Positions 6,768 through 14,935 of a stretch of 64,000 nucleotides of DNA are shown piece after piece (position 1 is the stretch's first letter; each line of letters starts with the position of its first letter). Source of the stretch: Paenibacillus_E sp040812395 (GTDB lineage: Bacteria; Bacillota; Bacilli; Paenibacillales; NBRC-103111); contig NZ_JBFNXH010000012.1 in the NCBI RefSeq assembly GCF_040812395.1, positions 118,552-182,551 of the forward strand, read 5' to 3'. Below the pieces are notes generated by a model. It was given only the letters and a program-made list of their open reading frames with translations. It was not told the origin of the DNA and searched no databases. The translations under genes were made by a program, and so were the position numbers.

Positions 6768-8336
6768 TTATCTCTTGCGAGACGTTATTTTCGCCTGCAT
6801 GAAGAGCAGCAGGTAATCATAACCGCCGGCTTTGGAATCTGTCCCTGACATATTGAAGCCTCCGAATGGGTGTACGCCGACCAACGCGCCTGTGCATTTG
6901 CGGTTAATATACAAGTTTCCGCAATGGACAGTTTCCATAGCCGCCGCGATACGATCCTCATTCGCAGAAAAGTAGGATCCTGTCAAACCGAACTCGGTAT
7001 CGTTATAGAGCGAAATCGCATCCTGCCAATCTTTCGCTTTGGCAAGCGCCAATACAGGCCCAAAGATCTCTTCCTGCATAATCCGCGCTTTGCCGGTCAC
7101 GTCACCGAAGACGGTCGGCTGAATATAATAACCGTTGCCTTCCGCTTTCCCGCCGCCGGCTAGCAAATTGCCTTCCTGATTGCCAACCTCGATATAATTC
7201 AGGATCCTTTCGTATGAAATCTTATCGATGACCGGGCCCGCGGGGAAATTATCCTCCGGCAGACCGATCCCCAGCCCTTTCGTCAAAGCAACTACTTTAT
7301 GGGCAACGGCATCATAGACGGATTCTACGATGATTGCTCTTGAGCCAGAGGAGCATTTTTGCCCTTGGAACCCGAACGCGGAGGCGACAATCGCTGCGGC
7401 TGCCGCATCCAGATCAGCCGTTTCATCGACGATAACGCCGTCTTTCCCGCCCATTTCTGCAATGACGCGTTTGATCCAGATTTGGCCCGGAGCGGTGTCA
7501 GCAGCCAGCTTGTTGATGCGCAGTCCCACCTCTTTGGAGCCGGTGAAGCTGATGAAGCGCGTCTTCGGATGCATCGTCAAATAATCGCCGATTTCCGCGC
7601 CGCTGCCCGGGATATAAGATATGACACCGGCAGGAAGGCCGACTTCCTCCATTAATTGAACAAATTTATAGGCAATCACCGGGGTTGCAGACGCAGGCTT
7701 CAACAGAACCGTATTGCCCGCCACTACCGCTGCAACTGTCATCCCCGCACATATCGCAAGCGGGAAGTTCCAAGGCGGAATGATGACGCCAACGCCAAGC
7801 GGGATATAGGCGATGCTGTTATCTTCACCCGCAATTTTCGCTAAGGGCTGCGTGTCATTGATTTCGCTCCATCGGATGCTTTCGCGTGCATAGAACTCCA
7901 GGAAATCTATAGCTTCTGCGACTTCTACGTCCGCCTCTGCATAGTTTTTGCCTGCTTCCAGAATCAGGAGCGCCGAAAATTCATGCTTCCGCTCACGCAT
8001 ACGTTTTGCAGCCTGGATCAAATATTCCGCACGTTCGCGTACAGGCACCCTTTTCCACGATTCGAACAAGGCGAGCGCGGCTCCCATCGCTTTTTCCGCC
8101 AATGCCTGATCGGCTTTGCTGACGTAGCCAATAACTTCATCCACATTTCCCGGGTTCAGGGACTCGATTTTCGCTTCGGTCATTACCTTCTCAGACCCGA
8201 TATGGAGCGGGTAATCTTGGCCTAGCTCCTTTTTCACGTTGGCAATAGCGGCTCTTATCGCTTGCTTATTTTCATCGGAAGTAAAGTCGGTAAACGGTTC
8301 ATTCGCATAAGCGGGTATCTTAGCAAATCGGCTCAT
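6768..8336 (-). CDS. rocA: L-glutamate gamma-semialdehyde (1-pyrroline-5-carboxylate) dehydrogenase
   Basis: The 522-residue aldehyde dehydrogenase has the RocA/PruA length. It carries the NAD-binding PPWNFPLAI segment, the FTGSKEVG glycine motif, the general base Glu in VIAEMGGKD and the nucleophilic Cys near residue 327 in GQKCSSGSR. It oxidises glutamate semialdehyde to glutamate with NAD+, the second step of proline breakdown. Its ribosome binding site (GGGAAGGAG) lies in the 26-bp gap after putB, so the two form one operon and one pathway. In Bacillus such operons are often induced by proline; no regulator gene is adjacent here. The symbol putC would be equally apt. Confidence 0.93.
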   Translation of the reverse strand: MSRFAKIPAYANEPFTDFTSDENKQAIRAAIANVKKELGQDYPLHIGSEKVMTEAKIESLNPGNVDEVIGYVSKADQALAEKAMGAALALFESWKRVPVRERAEYLIQAAKRMRERKHEFSALLILEAGKNYAEADVEVAEAIDFLEFYARESIRWSEINDTQPLAKIAGEDNSIAYIPLGVGVIIPPWNFPLAICAGMTVAAVVAGNTVLLKPASATPVIAYKFVQLMEEVGLPAGVISYIPGSGAEIGDYLTMHPKTRFISFTGSKEVGLRINKLAADTAPGQIWIKRVIAEMGGKDGVIVDETADLDAAAAAIVASAFGFQGQKCSSGSRAIIVESVYDAVAHKVVALTKGLGIGLPEDNFPAGPVIDKISYERILNYIEVGNQEGNLLAGGGKAEGNGYYIQPTVFGDVTGKARIMQEEIFGPVLALAKAKDWQDAISLYNDTEFGLTGSYFSANEDRIAAAMETVHCGNLYINRKCTGALVGVHPFGGFNMSGTDSKAGGYDYLLLFMQAKITSRKR

Positions 8337-8362
8337 GGGTGCGGCTCCTTCCCCTTTCGGGC

Positions 8363-9277
8363 TTATTTAAACAAATTTTTAAGAACAAACCAGCCATTAG
8401 CTGGCCGTTCCGCCAAACGCCTCATCAAATAGCCAAACCAATCAACCCCATACGGCACATAAACGCGAACCCGGAATCCTTCTTTAACCAGTTGGTTTTG
8501 CAAATCTTCGCGAATGCCATACAGCATTTGAAATTCAAACTGATCCCGGGAAATCCCGTTCTCGCTTACAAGCTGTTTCGTAAAATGGATGATCGCTTCA
8601 TCATGGCTGGCAATCGCCGTGTAATGACCTTGCAGCAGATGCATGCGAATTATTTTTCTGTAATTGTCGTCCACGTCCTTTTTTTGTGCAAAAGCTACTT
8701 CGGCTGTTTCCTTATAAGCGCCTTTGACAAGACGCAGGTTAGCTCCAAGCGCGTGCAAATCCTTGATATCCTGCTCAGTACGGAACAAATACGCTTGAAG
8801 AACGATCCCCACATTGTCGTAATGCTCCCGCAGCTCGCGGTAGATATCAAGCGAGACTTGGCAGTGCGCATAGTCCTCCATATCGATTCGCACAAAGTTT
8901 CCGCGCTGTCGGGCTTCCTCCAGGATCCGCTTCATATGGCTTAAGCAAATTTCCTTGCTGATATCCAGCCCGAGCGAGGTCATTTTCAAAGAGAGGTTGG
9001 ACCTCACCTCCGAGCTTGCGATCGCCGCTAACGTGTCGATGCACATATCCGCTGCCTGCTTCGCTTCTTCTTCAGAGAAGATGAATTCTCCGAGATGATC
9101 CAGTGTCGCGAGCCGGCCATCCTGATTGAGTGCGCGCACAGCGTCGACCGCTTGCATGAGGCTCTCACCGGCTACAAAACGGGCAGCGCCAAACCGAAGG
9201 CCGAATCTTTTGGCTAATCGATTCGCGGAGCGGCTTTTGCCTAATGCCTGAAACATGGTTCTCAGCATCGTTTCCAT
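8363..9277 (-). CDS. putB: Proline dehydrogenase
   Basis: The 304-residue monofunctional PutB/FadM-type enzyme shows the TIM-barrel signatures FVRIDMEDYAHC, LRLVKGAYKE and FQMLYGIRED and the C-terminal RVYVPYGVDWFGYLMRRLAERPAN block that binds FAD and substrate. It oxidises L-proline to 1-pyrroline-5-carboxylate and passes electrons to quinone at the membrane. GGAGGCGATCGT precedes the ATG at 9277. RocA follows directly and completes the pathway to glutamate. Function is secure from motifs and the operon partner. Confidence 0.93.
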   Translation of the reverse strand: METMLRTMFQALGKSRSANRLAKRFGLRFGAARFVAGESLMQAVDAVRALNQDGRLATLDHLGEFIFSEEEAKQAADMCIDTLAAIASSEVRSNLSLKMTSLGLDISKEICLSHMKRILEEARQRGNFVRIDMEDYAHCQVSLDIYRELREHYDNVGIVLQAYLFRTEQDIKDLHALGANLRLVKGAYKETAEVAFAQKKDVDDNYRKIIRMHLLQGHYTAIASHDEAIIHFTKQLVSENGISRDQFEFQMLYGIREDLQNQLVKEGFRVRVYVPYGVDWFGYLMRRLAERPANGWFVLKNLFK

Positions 9278-9319
9278 ACGATCGCCTCCGTTAGACTCAC
9301 TTCCTCTTCTATCATATGC

Positions 9320-9358
9320 AAAAAAATAAGCTTAGTCCGCGAAACTCAGACTAAGCTT
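9320..9358 (-). terminator. Terminator of the MreB-family gene
   Basis: AAGCTTAGTC (9328-9337) and GACTAAGCTT (9349-9358) form a perfect 10-bp stem. On the minus strand the hairpin is followed by a T6 tract, and it lies 7 bp past the stop of the MreB-like gene. Confidence 0.85.
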
Positions 9359-9364
9359 ACTTGA

Positions 9365-10414
9365 TTACGATTGAACGACTGTCGTTTCTTCAGGCATCTC
9401 CTTCTGCGATGCGGGCCGCCTCTTACTTCCCTGTACGCCCAGCATCATCCCCGTGCCGAGCGCTGTACATTCAAGCGGGAAATCTGCAATATGGACGGGA
9501 ACCCCTGTCTCTGCGCGGATCCGCTCATCAATGCCTTCCAGCAGGGCACCTCCTCCGCACAGCAAAATCCCCTGCTCCATCACATCTCCTGCCAGTTCAG
9601 GCGGGCATAGCTCCAAGGTCGCGCGAATCGCCTCGATCAGTATACCCAGGAAATCATTCATAACCGTGAATATTTCCCCGGAGGTTAACCGGATCGATCG
9701 CGGCAATCCATCAATCAAATCCCGTCCCCGAATATCGAGCGTACGCTCTACGCAATTCGTGCTGGCCGTACCAATTTGCTGCTTGATGGCCTCTGCGGTC
9801 CGTTCCCCAATCTCCAGATTATACTGCCGTTTCACATAATCCTTAATGTCACGATCAATCGACATGCCTGCCCGGTTGATCGTATGGCTGGCAACGACGC
9901 CTCCGAGCGATAAAATCGCCACTTGGCAGGTACCGCCGCCAATGTCGAGCACCAAATGCCCCATCGGCTCGTCAAGCCGAAGTCCCGCGCCCAATGCTGC
10001 TGCCAAAGGCTCCTCAACCGTTATCGCCTTTTTAGCGCCTTTGTGCACGACAGTTTCTTCAATGGCCCGTTTTTGCACATTCGTAATTCCGCAAGGCACC
10101 GAAATGTAAATTTGAGAGCTTCTCAGGAAAGATCCCCGGCCTTGAATTTTTTTTATAAAATATTGAAGCATGCTGCTTGTTTTGTCAAAGCTGGCGATAA
10201 CGCCATTCGTTAACGGATACGTGATATCCACATGAGCAGGGGCCCGGCCAATCATCGCTCGCGCTTCCGTGCCTGCGGCGAGCAGCTCGCCTGTATGTTG
10301 ATTCATCGCGATGACAGATGGCTCATTGAGCACGATCCCCTTCCCCTTTTCGAAAATAACCGTGTTCGACGTTCCTAAATCTATCCCATATAATTTGTCA
10401 AATTGCTTGAACAT
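9365..10414 (-). CDS. MreB/Mbl-family actin-like rod-shape protein
   Basis: The 349-residue actin-fold protein has the phosphate-1 loop YGIDLGTSNTVIF, the phosphate-2 motif LVLDIGGGTCQVA and the adenosine loop GILLCGGGALLEG. MreB paralogues polymerise on the inner membrane and guide lateral-wall synthesis. The start is at 10414: the ATG at 10432 lies inside the ribosome binding site (GAGGAGGAAATG), so the seventh codon of the longer frame is the real start. No mreC/mreD genes follow and a terminator closes the gene at once, so this is a solitary paralogue of the Mbl/MreBH kind rather than the mreBCD copy. The conserved hydrophobic N-terminus MFKQFDK fits membrane association. Confidence 0.88.
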   Translation of the reverse strand: MFKQFDKLYGIDLGTSNTVIFEKGKGIVLNEPSVIAMNQHTGELLAAGTEARAMIGRAPAHVDITYPLTNGVIASFDKTSSMLQYFIKKIQGRGSFLRSSQIYISVPCGITNVQKRAIEETVVHKGAKKAITVEEPLAAALGAGLRLDEPMGHLVLDIGGGTCQVAILSLGGVVASHTINRAGMSIDRDIKDYVKRQYNLEIGERTAEAIKQQIGTASTNCVERTLDIRGRDLIDGLPRSIRLTSGEIFTVMNDFLGILIEAIRATLELCPPELAGDVMEQGILLCGGGALLEGIDERIRAETGVPVHIADFPLECTALGTGMMLGVQGSKRRPASQKEMPEETTVVQS

Positions 10415-10579
10415 TACACATTTCCTCCTCATTCAAGTGTCTAATCATAGTCTGGAGGTGGAGTACACGTATGTATAGTATTCTTTCTTTCTTGCCGATT
10501 TGTGGGGGGAGGCAGCCAAATTGGGAATAAAAGGCCAAAATTGTGGCTAACACGATGCGGCGGCGCACAACGCGCGCCC

Positions 10580-10845
10580 GAGGAGGAGATACTGCTGGAC
10601 CATGCACAGCGATATCGACGGAACTACGGTGCCTTATTCCACGGTAACGTCCCTTTTCTCCCCCCTGAAGCGGAACTAGGGTGCGTTAAATGAGCGAAAA
10701 CGTGCCTGAAACCCAGCATTTCCTGCTCATAACGCACGGTAGTTCCGCGAAATGTCCCTACAACCGAAAATATCACCTCTTAACGCACCCACGTTCCGCT
10801 CACTCGTGCAAAAAGACGATTTACCTCAGATCGAGGCGGTATTTC
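10580..10845. repeat. Dispersed palindromic intergenic element, copy A
   Basis: Two GGAACTA-GGTGCSTTA arms (10619-10636 and 10670-10689) are followed by two inverse arms (TAACGCAC-GGTAGTTCCGC at 10729-10749, and AACGCACCCACGTTCCGC). The inner pair forms a 19-bp near-perfect hairpin over a ~40-nt loop. Copies B (12124-12570) and C (45877-46398) match it over its whole length with few changes. Nothing recognisable lies in 10430-10580. Confidence 0.8.
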
Positions 10846-10917
10846 GAAAAAAACTCAACCCGATGTCGGATTGAGTTCTTCTTTACCATTTGAAAAACGA
10901 AATCTTTATGCAAAGCT

Positions 10918-11286
10918 TTATTTCATGCCGGGGGAGCCCAAGCGATTTGTGGAAGGCAAGAAGGCGGTAGAAATGGTCTCAATGGGACTCGCAGGTTGCT
11001 CAATGAGTCGTAATCTCTCCGAAAGTTCCAGAAACCAAGCCTCGTCTCGCGCCGTTAAAGCAATATCAATTAACGCTTTAATAAGCCCTTCATCTTGCAA
11101 TGAAATTACTGTCTGCTTTTTTAATCGATGCTTAGGCACACTTATGATGGTTCCAATAATCTCTTCGTTATCTGATTGAAGAACGTTCACGTTCACCTTC
11201 ACATCATGAATCGATTCAATATAACCCTGTATAAGCTCGCCAATTTCCGTTTTGCCTTTCACCCAGTCGCTTATCTCAAAAGTCAT
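10918..11286 (-). CDS. Small IDEAL-domain-like protein
   Basis: The 122-residue cytoplasmic protein ends in LIKALIDIALTARDEAWFLELSERLRL, which matches the IDEAL-domain pattern (L-I-D-x-A-L-x-x-R-D-E-x-W/F-x-x-L) of small Firmicute proteins of largely unknown function. The N-terminal 70 residues form a beta-rich segment (VKVNVNVL, IIGTIISVPK) that I do not recognise. AGGTGG precedes the ATG. A consensus SigA promoter overlapped by a palindrome lies just upstream, so it is transcribed and probably repressed on its own. The last 18 residues look unstructured. Confidence 0.62.
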   Translation of the reverse strand: MTFEISDWVKGKTEIGELIQGYIESIHDVKVNVNVLQSDNEEIIGTIISVPKHRLKKQTVISLQDEGLIKALIDIALTARDEAWFLELSERLRLIEQPASPIETISTAFLPSTNRLGSPGMK

Positions 11287-11328
11287 TTTTCTACACCACC
11301 TGTCATCAGATATTAAAATCTTTTGTAT

Positions 11329-11363
11329 ACTGTAATAATAATATTTACAGTTAGATTTGTCAA
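11329..11363 (-). promoter_or_regulatory. SigA promoter with overlapping palindromic operator
   Basis: On the minus strand TTGACA (11363-11358), a 17-bp spacer and TATTAT (11340-11335) form a near-consensus promoter. ACTGTAA-N9-TTACAGT (11329-11351) is a perfect 7+7 inverted repeat that covers the -10 and most of the spacer, the position of a repressor site. It drives the IDEAL-like gene starting at 11286. Which repressor binds is unknown. Confidence 0.65.
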
Positions 11364-11424
11364 TGCCAGGTGAATATTTGGGTATGTGCCTATGCGGAAC
11401 CTACACAATTATACGGTATCATCG

Positions 11425-11724
11425 CTATCGAATTGGGCAGAAAAACATGAGCGACAACTGCCCGTTCACTATTTCCCCGAGTTCTCCCCTGCTTAATCCA
11501 GTCTTCGATATCATATGATACTGCTTCTCGTCCCGCTCTCTATCGGCATACAGGCGGAAGTAAATAAAGCTTGCCGCGAACGTAAAGAACACAAGCCCAA
11601 CCAATAAGCTAGAACGCGCTCAAAAATCGTTAACCACAATCCCCTCACCCCCATACTTCCGGATATAAAATTGTAGCAAATCTGCAATTTTCGGATCGTC
11701 TTCCACGATCATTATTCGATACAT
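11425..11724 (-). pseudogene. Fused remnant of a Bce-type response regulator and ABC permease
   Basis: The frame starts with 34 residues of an OmpR-type receiver domain (YRIMIVEDDPKIADLLQF), then a TGA stop at 11622-11620. It continues in the same frame for 64 more codons as a piece of a BceB/FtsX-like permease (LVGLVFFTFAASFIYFRLY followed by DREQY/MISKTG-like residues) to a TAG at 11425. Bce modules normally encode regulator, kinase, ATPase and permease in that order, so a deletion has removed most of the kinase, ATPase and permease and joined the two ends. The receiver lacks its phosphorylation site. No function is expected. Confidence 0.65.
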
Positions 11725-11768
11725 GAGGAATTCTTCTGAGTTAAATTTAAAATTTCTGGAACAGCTTT

Positions 11769-11906
11769 TTAAGTTGAAGATTGCTTCTTCTCCGCACAAT
11801 CCATACATAACAGGGAGTTATCTTCCAATACTACACCGTTAAGAAAACCGGATTGACAATAAATCGGCTTCCTGCATGTTTGACAATGACCAACTAACTC
11901 CTGCAC
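11769..11906 (-). CDS. 45-residue double-CxxC (zinc-ribbon-like) small protein
   Basis: A GTG at 11906 preceded by AGGAGG at 8 nt opens a 45-codon frame with two CxxC pairs: GHCQTCRKPIYC near the start and LLCMDCAEKK near the end. The pattern suggests a treble-clef or zinc-ribbon fold. It overlaps the region just upstream of the Bce remnant and could have been a companion gene. I do not recognise a family. The strong ribosome binding site and the paired cysteines are the only support. Confidence 0.5.
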   Translation of the reverse strand: MQELVGHCQTCRKPIYCQSGFLNGVVLEDNSLLCMDCAEKKQSST

Positions 11907-12043
11907 TAGGATCGCCTCCTAAGCTTTATTCAGTTTATACGTATGCGAATGTTCCCTTGTCAATTGTAACATATTCCCAATAATGGGGAGTAGCAGCGAC
12001 ATAAAACCCTTTCTATACCCATACGTCCAGGCATGGGGAGGGA

Positions 12044-12126
12044 ATTGGGTATGTTATTGGGTATGTTATTGGGTATGTTATTGGGTATGTTATTGGGTAT
12101 GTTATTGGGTATGTTATTGGGTATGG
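12044..12126. repeat. 12-bp tandem repeat (ATTGGGTATGTT), about 6.9 copies
   Basis: Six perfect copies and one partial copy of ATTGGGTATGTT run head to tail. Because the unit is divisible by three, every frame stays open (for example repeated LLGM or NNIP), which gives false ORFs on both strands. It abuts the left end of element copy B, whose first bases TATGGGATTCCAACCG continue the repeat register. Confidence 0.9.
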
Positions 12127-12570
12127 GATTCCAACCGCTATCGCTTTCCCACCCCACATCCATTCCCATTTGTTCTGCTCTGTGCTGCCGTCCACTTCTC
12201 TTTTCCCTAACCGATCCTCGATTCGGTATTCCTATCCATGAACACCCCTGTAAGATTCCGGGTACATGTCGCCTCCGCAAGCTTCGCATGAAAACCGAGG
12301 AGGTACTGCCGGATCTCCCATGCCCCATGCACAGCGATATCCACGGAACTACGATGCCTTAATCCACGGTAACGTCCCTTTTCTCCCCCTGAAGCGGAAC
12401 TAGGGTGCGTTAAATGAGCGAAAACGTGCCTACAACCCAGCATTTCCTGCTCATAACGCACGGTAGTTCCGCGAAATATCCCTACAACCATAAATTCCAC
12501 CGCTTAACGCACCCACGTTCCGCTCACCCGTGCAAAAAGACGATCTATCACAGATCGAAGCGGTAAATGT
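12124..12570. repeat. Dispersed palindromic intergenic element, copy B (long form)
   Basis: It starts with TATGGGATTCCAACCGCTATCGC and runs through the four-arm palindromic core (12338-12535) to the flank around GACGATCTATCACAGATCG. Copy C at 45877-46398 is its full-length relative, and copy A matches the right half. The inner arms GCGGAACTAGGGTGCGTTA and TAACGCACGGTAGTTCCGC form a hairpin. No gene is supported in 11907-12620. Confidence 0.8.
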
Positions 12571-12577
12571 AAAGAAA

Positions 12578-12609
12578 ACCTTCCCCGACAATAACCGTCA
12601 GGAAAGGTT
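12578..12609 (-). terminator. Terminator of the small membrane CxxC gene
   Basis: On the minus strand AACCTTTCC and GGAAGGTT pair with one bulge over a ~15-nt loop and are followed by TTTCTTTACATTT, 12 bp after the stop at 12621. Confidence 0.5.
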
Positions 12610-12620
12610 AGGTTCATGCT

Positions 12621-12899
12621 CTACAATCTCATTAACGCCCTGCGTTCCGCGTGCGGCTTGCACAGCTTGCAGACGCCAACCACGCTTCCATTCTCATCCG
12701 CGTAGAAGGAAAGATCCGATATCTTTTTCCGACAAAACGAACAAGGTTGCTTGCCCTTGCTTGTATCGGATGATGCACTTCTGCGTTTGGGCAGGCGAAT
12801 CACCTTATTGGAATTACGCTTCTTTTTCATCCTCGAAACCACGCTATAACCGCATACGAGTGCAAGAAAAAGGATCGCAACAAAAAATATCCACTTCAT
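12621..12899 (-). CDS. Small membrane-anchored protein with a CxxC-CxxC ribbon
   Basis: The 92-residue protein has one N-terminal membrane segment (WIFFVAILFLALVCGYSVV), a basic linker (KKKRNSNK) and a C-terminal zinc-ribbon-like unit CSFCRKK...VCKLCKPH. The topology places the ribbon in the cytoplasm. AAGGAAGGA precedes the ATG at 12899. A terminator follows, so it is probably monocistronic. I do not recognise a named family; similar membrane-tethered ribbon proteins are usually left hypothetical. Confidence 0.62.
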   Translation of the reverse strand: MKWIFFVAILFLALVCGYSVVSRMKKKRNSNKVIRLPKRRSASSDTSKGKQPCSFCRKKISDLSFYADENGSVVGVCKLCKPHAERRALMRL

Positions 12900-13026
12900 A
12901 AACGAGTCCTTCCTTTCTTCAAGATACCGTTATCCGCTGATCGTAAACAGGATGGTTACGTTCATTATATCATTCATTATTAGATGTCAGGACAATTTTG
13001 GCCCTTGGTTCCCAAAAATGATTATA

Positions 13027-13905
13027 TCAGTGCCCAACTGCCAGCCTTGCAGCCACTCTCTTCTTCTCCCAGTTGACCAGAAAAATGCCGGCGCAGATAA
13101 AGGCTCCGCCTAATCCTACATACCATTCCACCTTCTCGCCAAGCAGCAGCCAGGAGGAGAGAACGCCGAACAATGGGACTAGAAAGAGAAAGGAGCTCGT
13201 TTTGGCTGGATCTCCATTTCGCAGCAAATAGAACCAGACCGAGAACTGAACAATGGAGCAAACAATCGCCAGCCATAATACAACCGTTATGGATGCGCTT
13301 GTGATCATAAACGTGGGCCGCTCGGTGAGCAGGCTGAGAATGAGCAGTGCGCTGCCGCCGGCAAGCATTTGGTACGCGGCGAGAACGGTCATATCGAACG
13401 CTTGACCCCACCGTTTAATGAGCAGTGTCGCCGTAGCGAAGCAAAGTGCGCCTGCGAAGGAAATGAAGGTGCCCGGGTTGATGTCCATATGGAGGCCGAA
13501 CGTAATGACGACGCCGACAAAGCCGACAGCGACGCCCCACCATTGGCTGCCGCGATACACAGCTCCGGTCAGCAGCTTCCCGAGGACGATGACAAGCAGC
13601 GGATTCGTGCAGGTGATAATAGAGGATTCGCCTGAAGTAATCCATCGCATGCTGTAGTAAGCGCAGCCCATCACGCCTGCGGATTGGAATAGCCCGATTA
13701 CCGCAGCCTGCAACCACATCTTCGCACCGCGAGGCCTGGCTTTCTTCACGACGATGATTGCCAGCAATCCGCCTGCCAACACGAAGCGGATACCCATCAG
13801 AAAAAAAGGCGGTGCATAGGCTAGACCCATTTTACCAACTGGAAAGGCAATGCCCATAATCAATGTGGTCAATACCACAAGACCGATATACTTGAATTTG
13901 TTCAT
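13027..13905 (-). CDS. EamA/DMT-family transporter
   Basis: The 292-residue integral membrane protein has about ten hydrophobic helices in two EamA repeats, a typical drug/metabolite transporter. Recognisable segments are the first helix LVVLTTLIMGIAFPVGKMGL, the short loop YYSMRWITSGESSIIT, and the second-repeat helix SFAGALCFATATLLIKRW. It probably exports a small metabolite or amino acid. It is divergent from a LysR-type gene with a 154-bp shared intergenic region, the usual arrangement when the regulator controls the exporter. The start at 13905 follows GGGGAGGG. The substrate is unknown; a link to the neighbouring peptide cluster is possible but unsupported. Confidence 0.85.
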   Translation of the reverse strand: MNKFKYIGLVVLTTLIMGIAFPVGKMGLAYAPPFFLMGIRFVLAGGLLAIIVVKKARPRGAKMWLQAAVIGLFQSAGVMGCAYYSMRWITSGESSIITCTNPLLVIVLGKLLTGAVYRGSQWWGVAVGFVGVVITFGLHMDINPGTFISFAGALCFATATLLIKRWGQAFDMTVLAAYQMLAGGSALLILSLLTERPTFMITSASITVVLWLAIVCSIVQFSVWFYLLRNGDPAKTSSFLFLVPLFGVLSSWLLLGEKVEWYVGLGGAFICAGIFLVNWEKKRVAARLAVGH

Positions 13906-14059
13906 TCCGATTCCCTCCCCGTCACTCTTTTGTAAGTGATGATGTTATTGTAAGCGAGGAACGGTTTTATGTATAATGATTGTTATAGATAGTATATATC
14001 ATAAATAATGATGATAAGAACGAAACATTCCCTCATCCCATATAAATGGAGGTTATTAC

Positions 14060-14935
14060 ATGGATAGCTCAGAATTACGCGTTTTTCAGGCGGTTGCCCG
14101 CGAAGGCTCCATCACGAAAGCCGCCATGCGGCTGGGATACGTGCAATCCAATGTGACCGCGAGGATTCAACTGTTGGAAGCGGAACTCGGCACCGTGCTC
14201 TTCGTACGCCACAATCGAGGCATGACGCTTTCATCAAGCGGCAACATGCTGCTCGAATATGCAGATAAAATCATAGGCCTATTGGATGAAGCGACGAAGG
14301 CTCTCTCTTCTGAAGCTGAACCAAGCGGACCGCTGAAGATCGGGTCGACGCAGACTGCTGCGGCAGTCCGGCTGCCCAGATTGCTGACCTCCTACTATGA
14401 TCGAAATCCGAATGTGCTGTTGTCCCTCACAACCGGGCACACACAAGTATTGATAGAAAAGGTACTTCACTACGAGCTCGATGGCGCCTTCATCGGATGC
14501 AAATGCGATCATCCGGAGCTTCAATCGATTCCGGCTTACGAGGATGAGCTTGTTATTGCATCTGCAGCGTCAGTTGCCGATCTCAAAGAAGCCGTCATGA
14601 AGCCCATTCTCGTTTTTAGTTCAGGATGCTCCTATCGGGACACCCTTGAACAGTGGCTGCGAGCAAGCGGTTTGACGCAATCGATCATCATGGAATTCGG
14701 TACGCTTGAGGCGATCATCGGCTGCGTATCGGCAGGTTTAGGCATTTCACTCCTGTCCAAAAAAGTGATTCTTAGACAAGTGGAGGAAGGCACTATCCGC
14801 GCGCACGCCCTTCCGGATTCGTTTAGCTTCATGAAAACGGAATTCATCACGCGCAAGGATTCCTTCGTGAGCAGCGCCTTACGCGCTTTCATTGACGTGC
14901 TGCCGAACATGGAGAAAGACTTTAAACATCAATAA
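14060..14935 (+). CDS. LysR-family transcriptional regulator
   Basis: This is a 291-residue LysR protein. The winged HTH occupies residues 1-60 (ELRVFQAVAREGSITKAAMRLGYVQSNVTARIQLLE), followed by the linker helix and a two-lobed LysR-substrate effector domain (about 90-290). TGGAGGTTATTAC precedes the ATG. It is divergent from the EamA exporter and probably regulates it through the 13906-14059 region. That region holds AT-rich dyads such as TTATAGATAGTATATATCATAA around 13980-14010 that could be its site. Its stop overlaps the thioesterase stop by 7 bp in convergent orientation, so it marks the right-hand neighbour of the biosynthetic operon but is not part of it. Confidence 0.88.
   Translation: MDSSELRVFQAVAREGSITKAAMRLGYVQSNVTARIQLLEAELGTVLFVRHNRGMTLSSSGNMLLEYADKIIGLLDEATKALSSEAEPSGPLKIGSTQTAAAVRLPRLLTSYYDRNPNVLLSLTTGHTQVLIEKVLHYELDGAFIGCKCDHPELQSIPAYEDELVIASAASVADLKEAVMKPILVFSSGCSYRDTLEQWLRASGLTQSIIMEFGTLEAIIGCVSAGLGISLLSKKVILRQVEEGTIRAHALPDSFSFMKTEFITRKDSFVSSALRAFIDVLPNMEKDFKHQ

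Noticed and set aside
12033..12362. 109-codon frame with repeated LLGM and the opposite frame with repeated NNIP
   Set aside because: Openness comes from the 12-bp repeat, which is divisible by three; no ribosome binding site and no conservation in the sister repeat copy at 45.9 kb.
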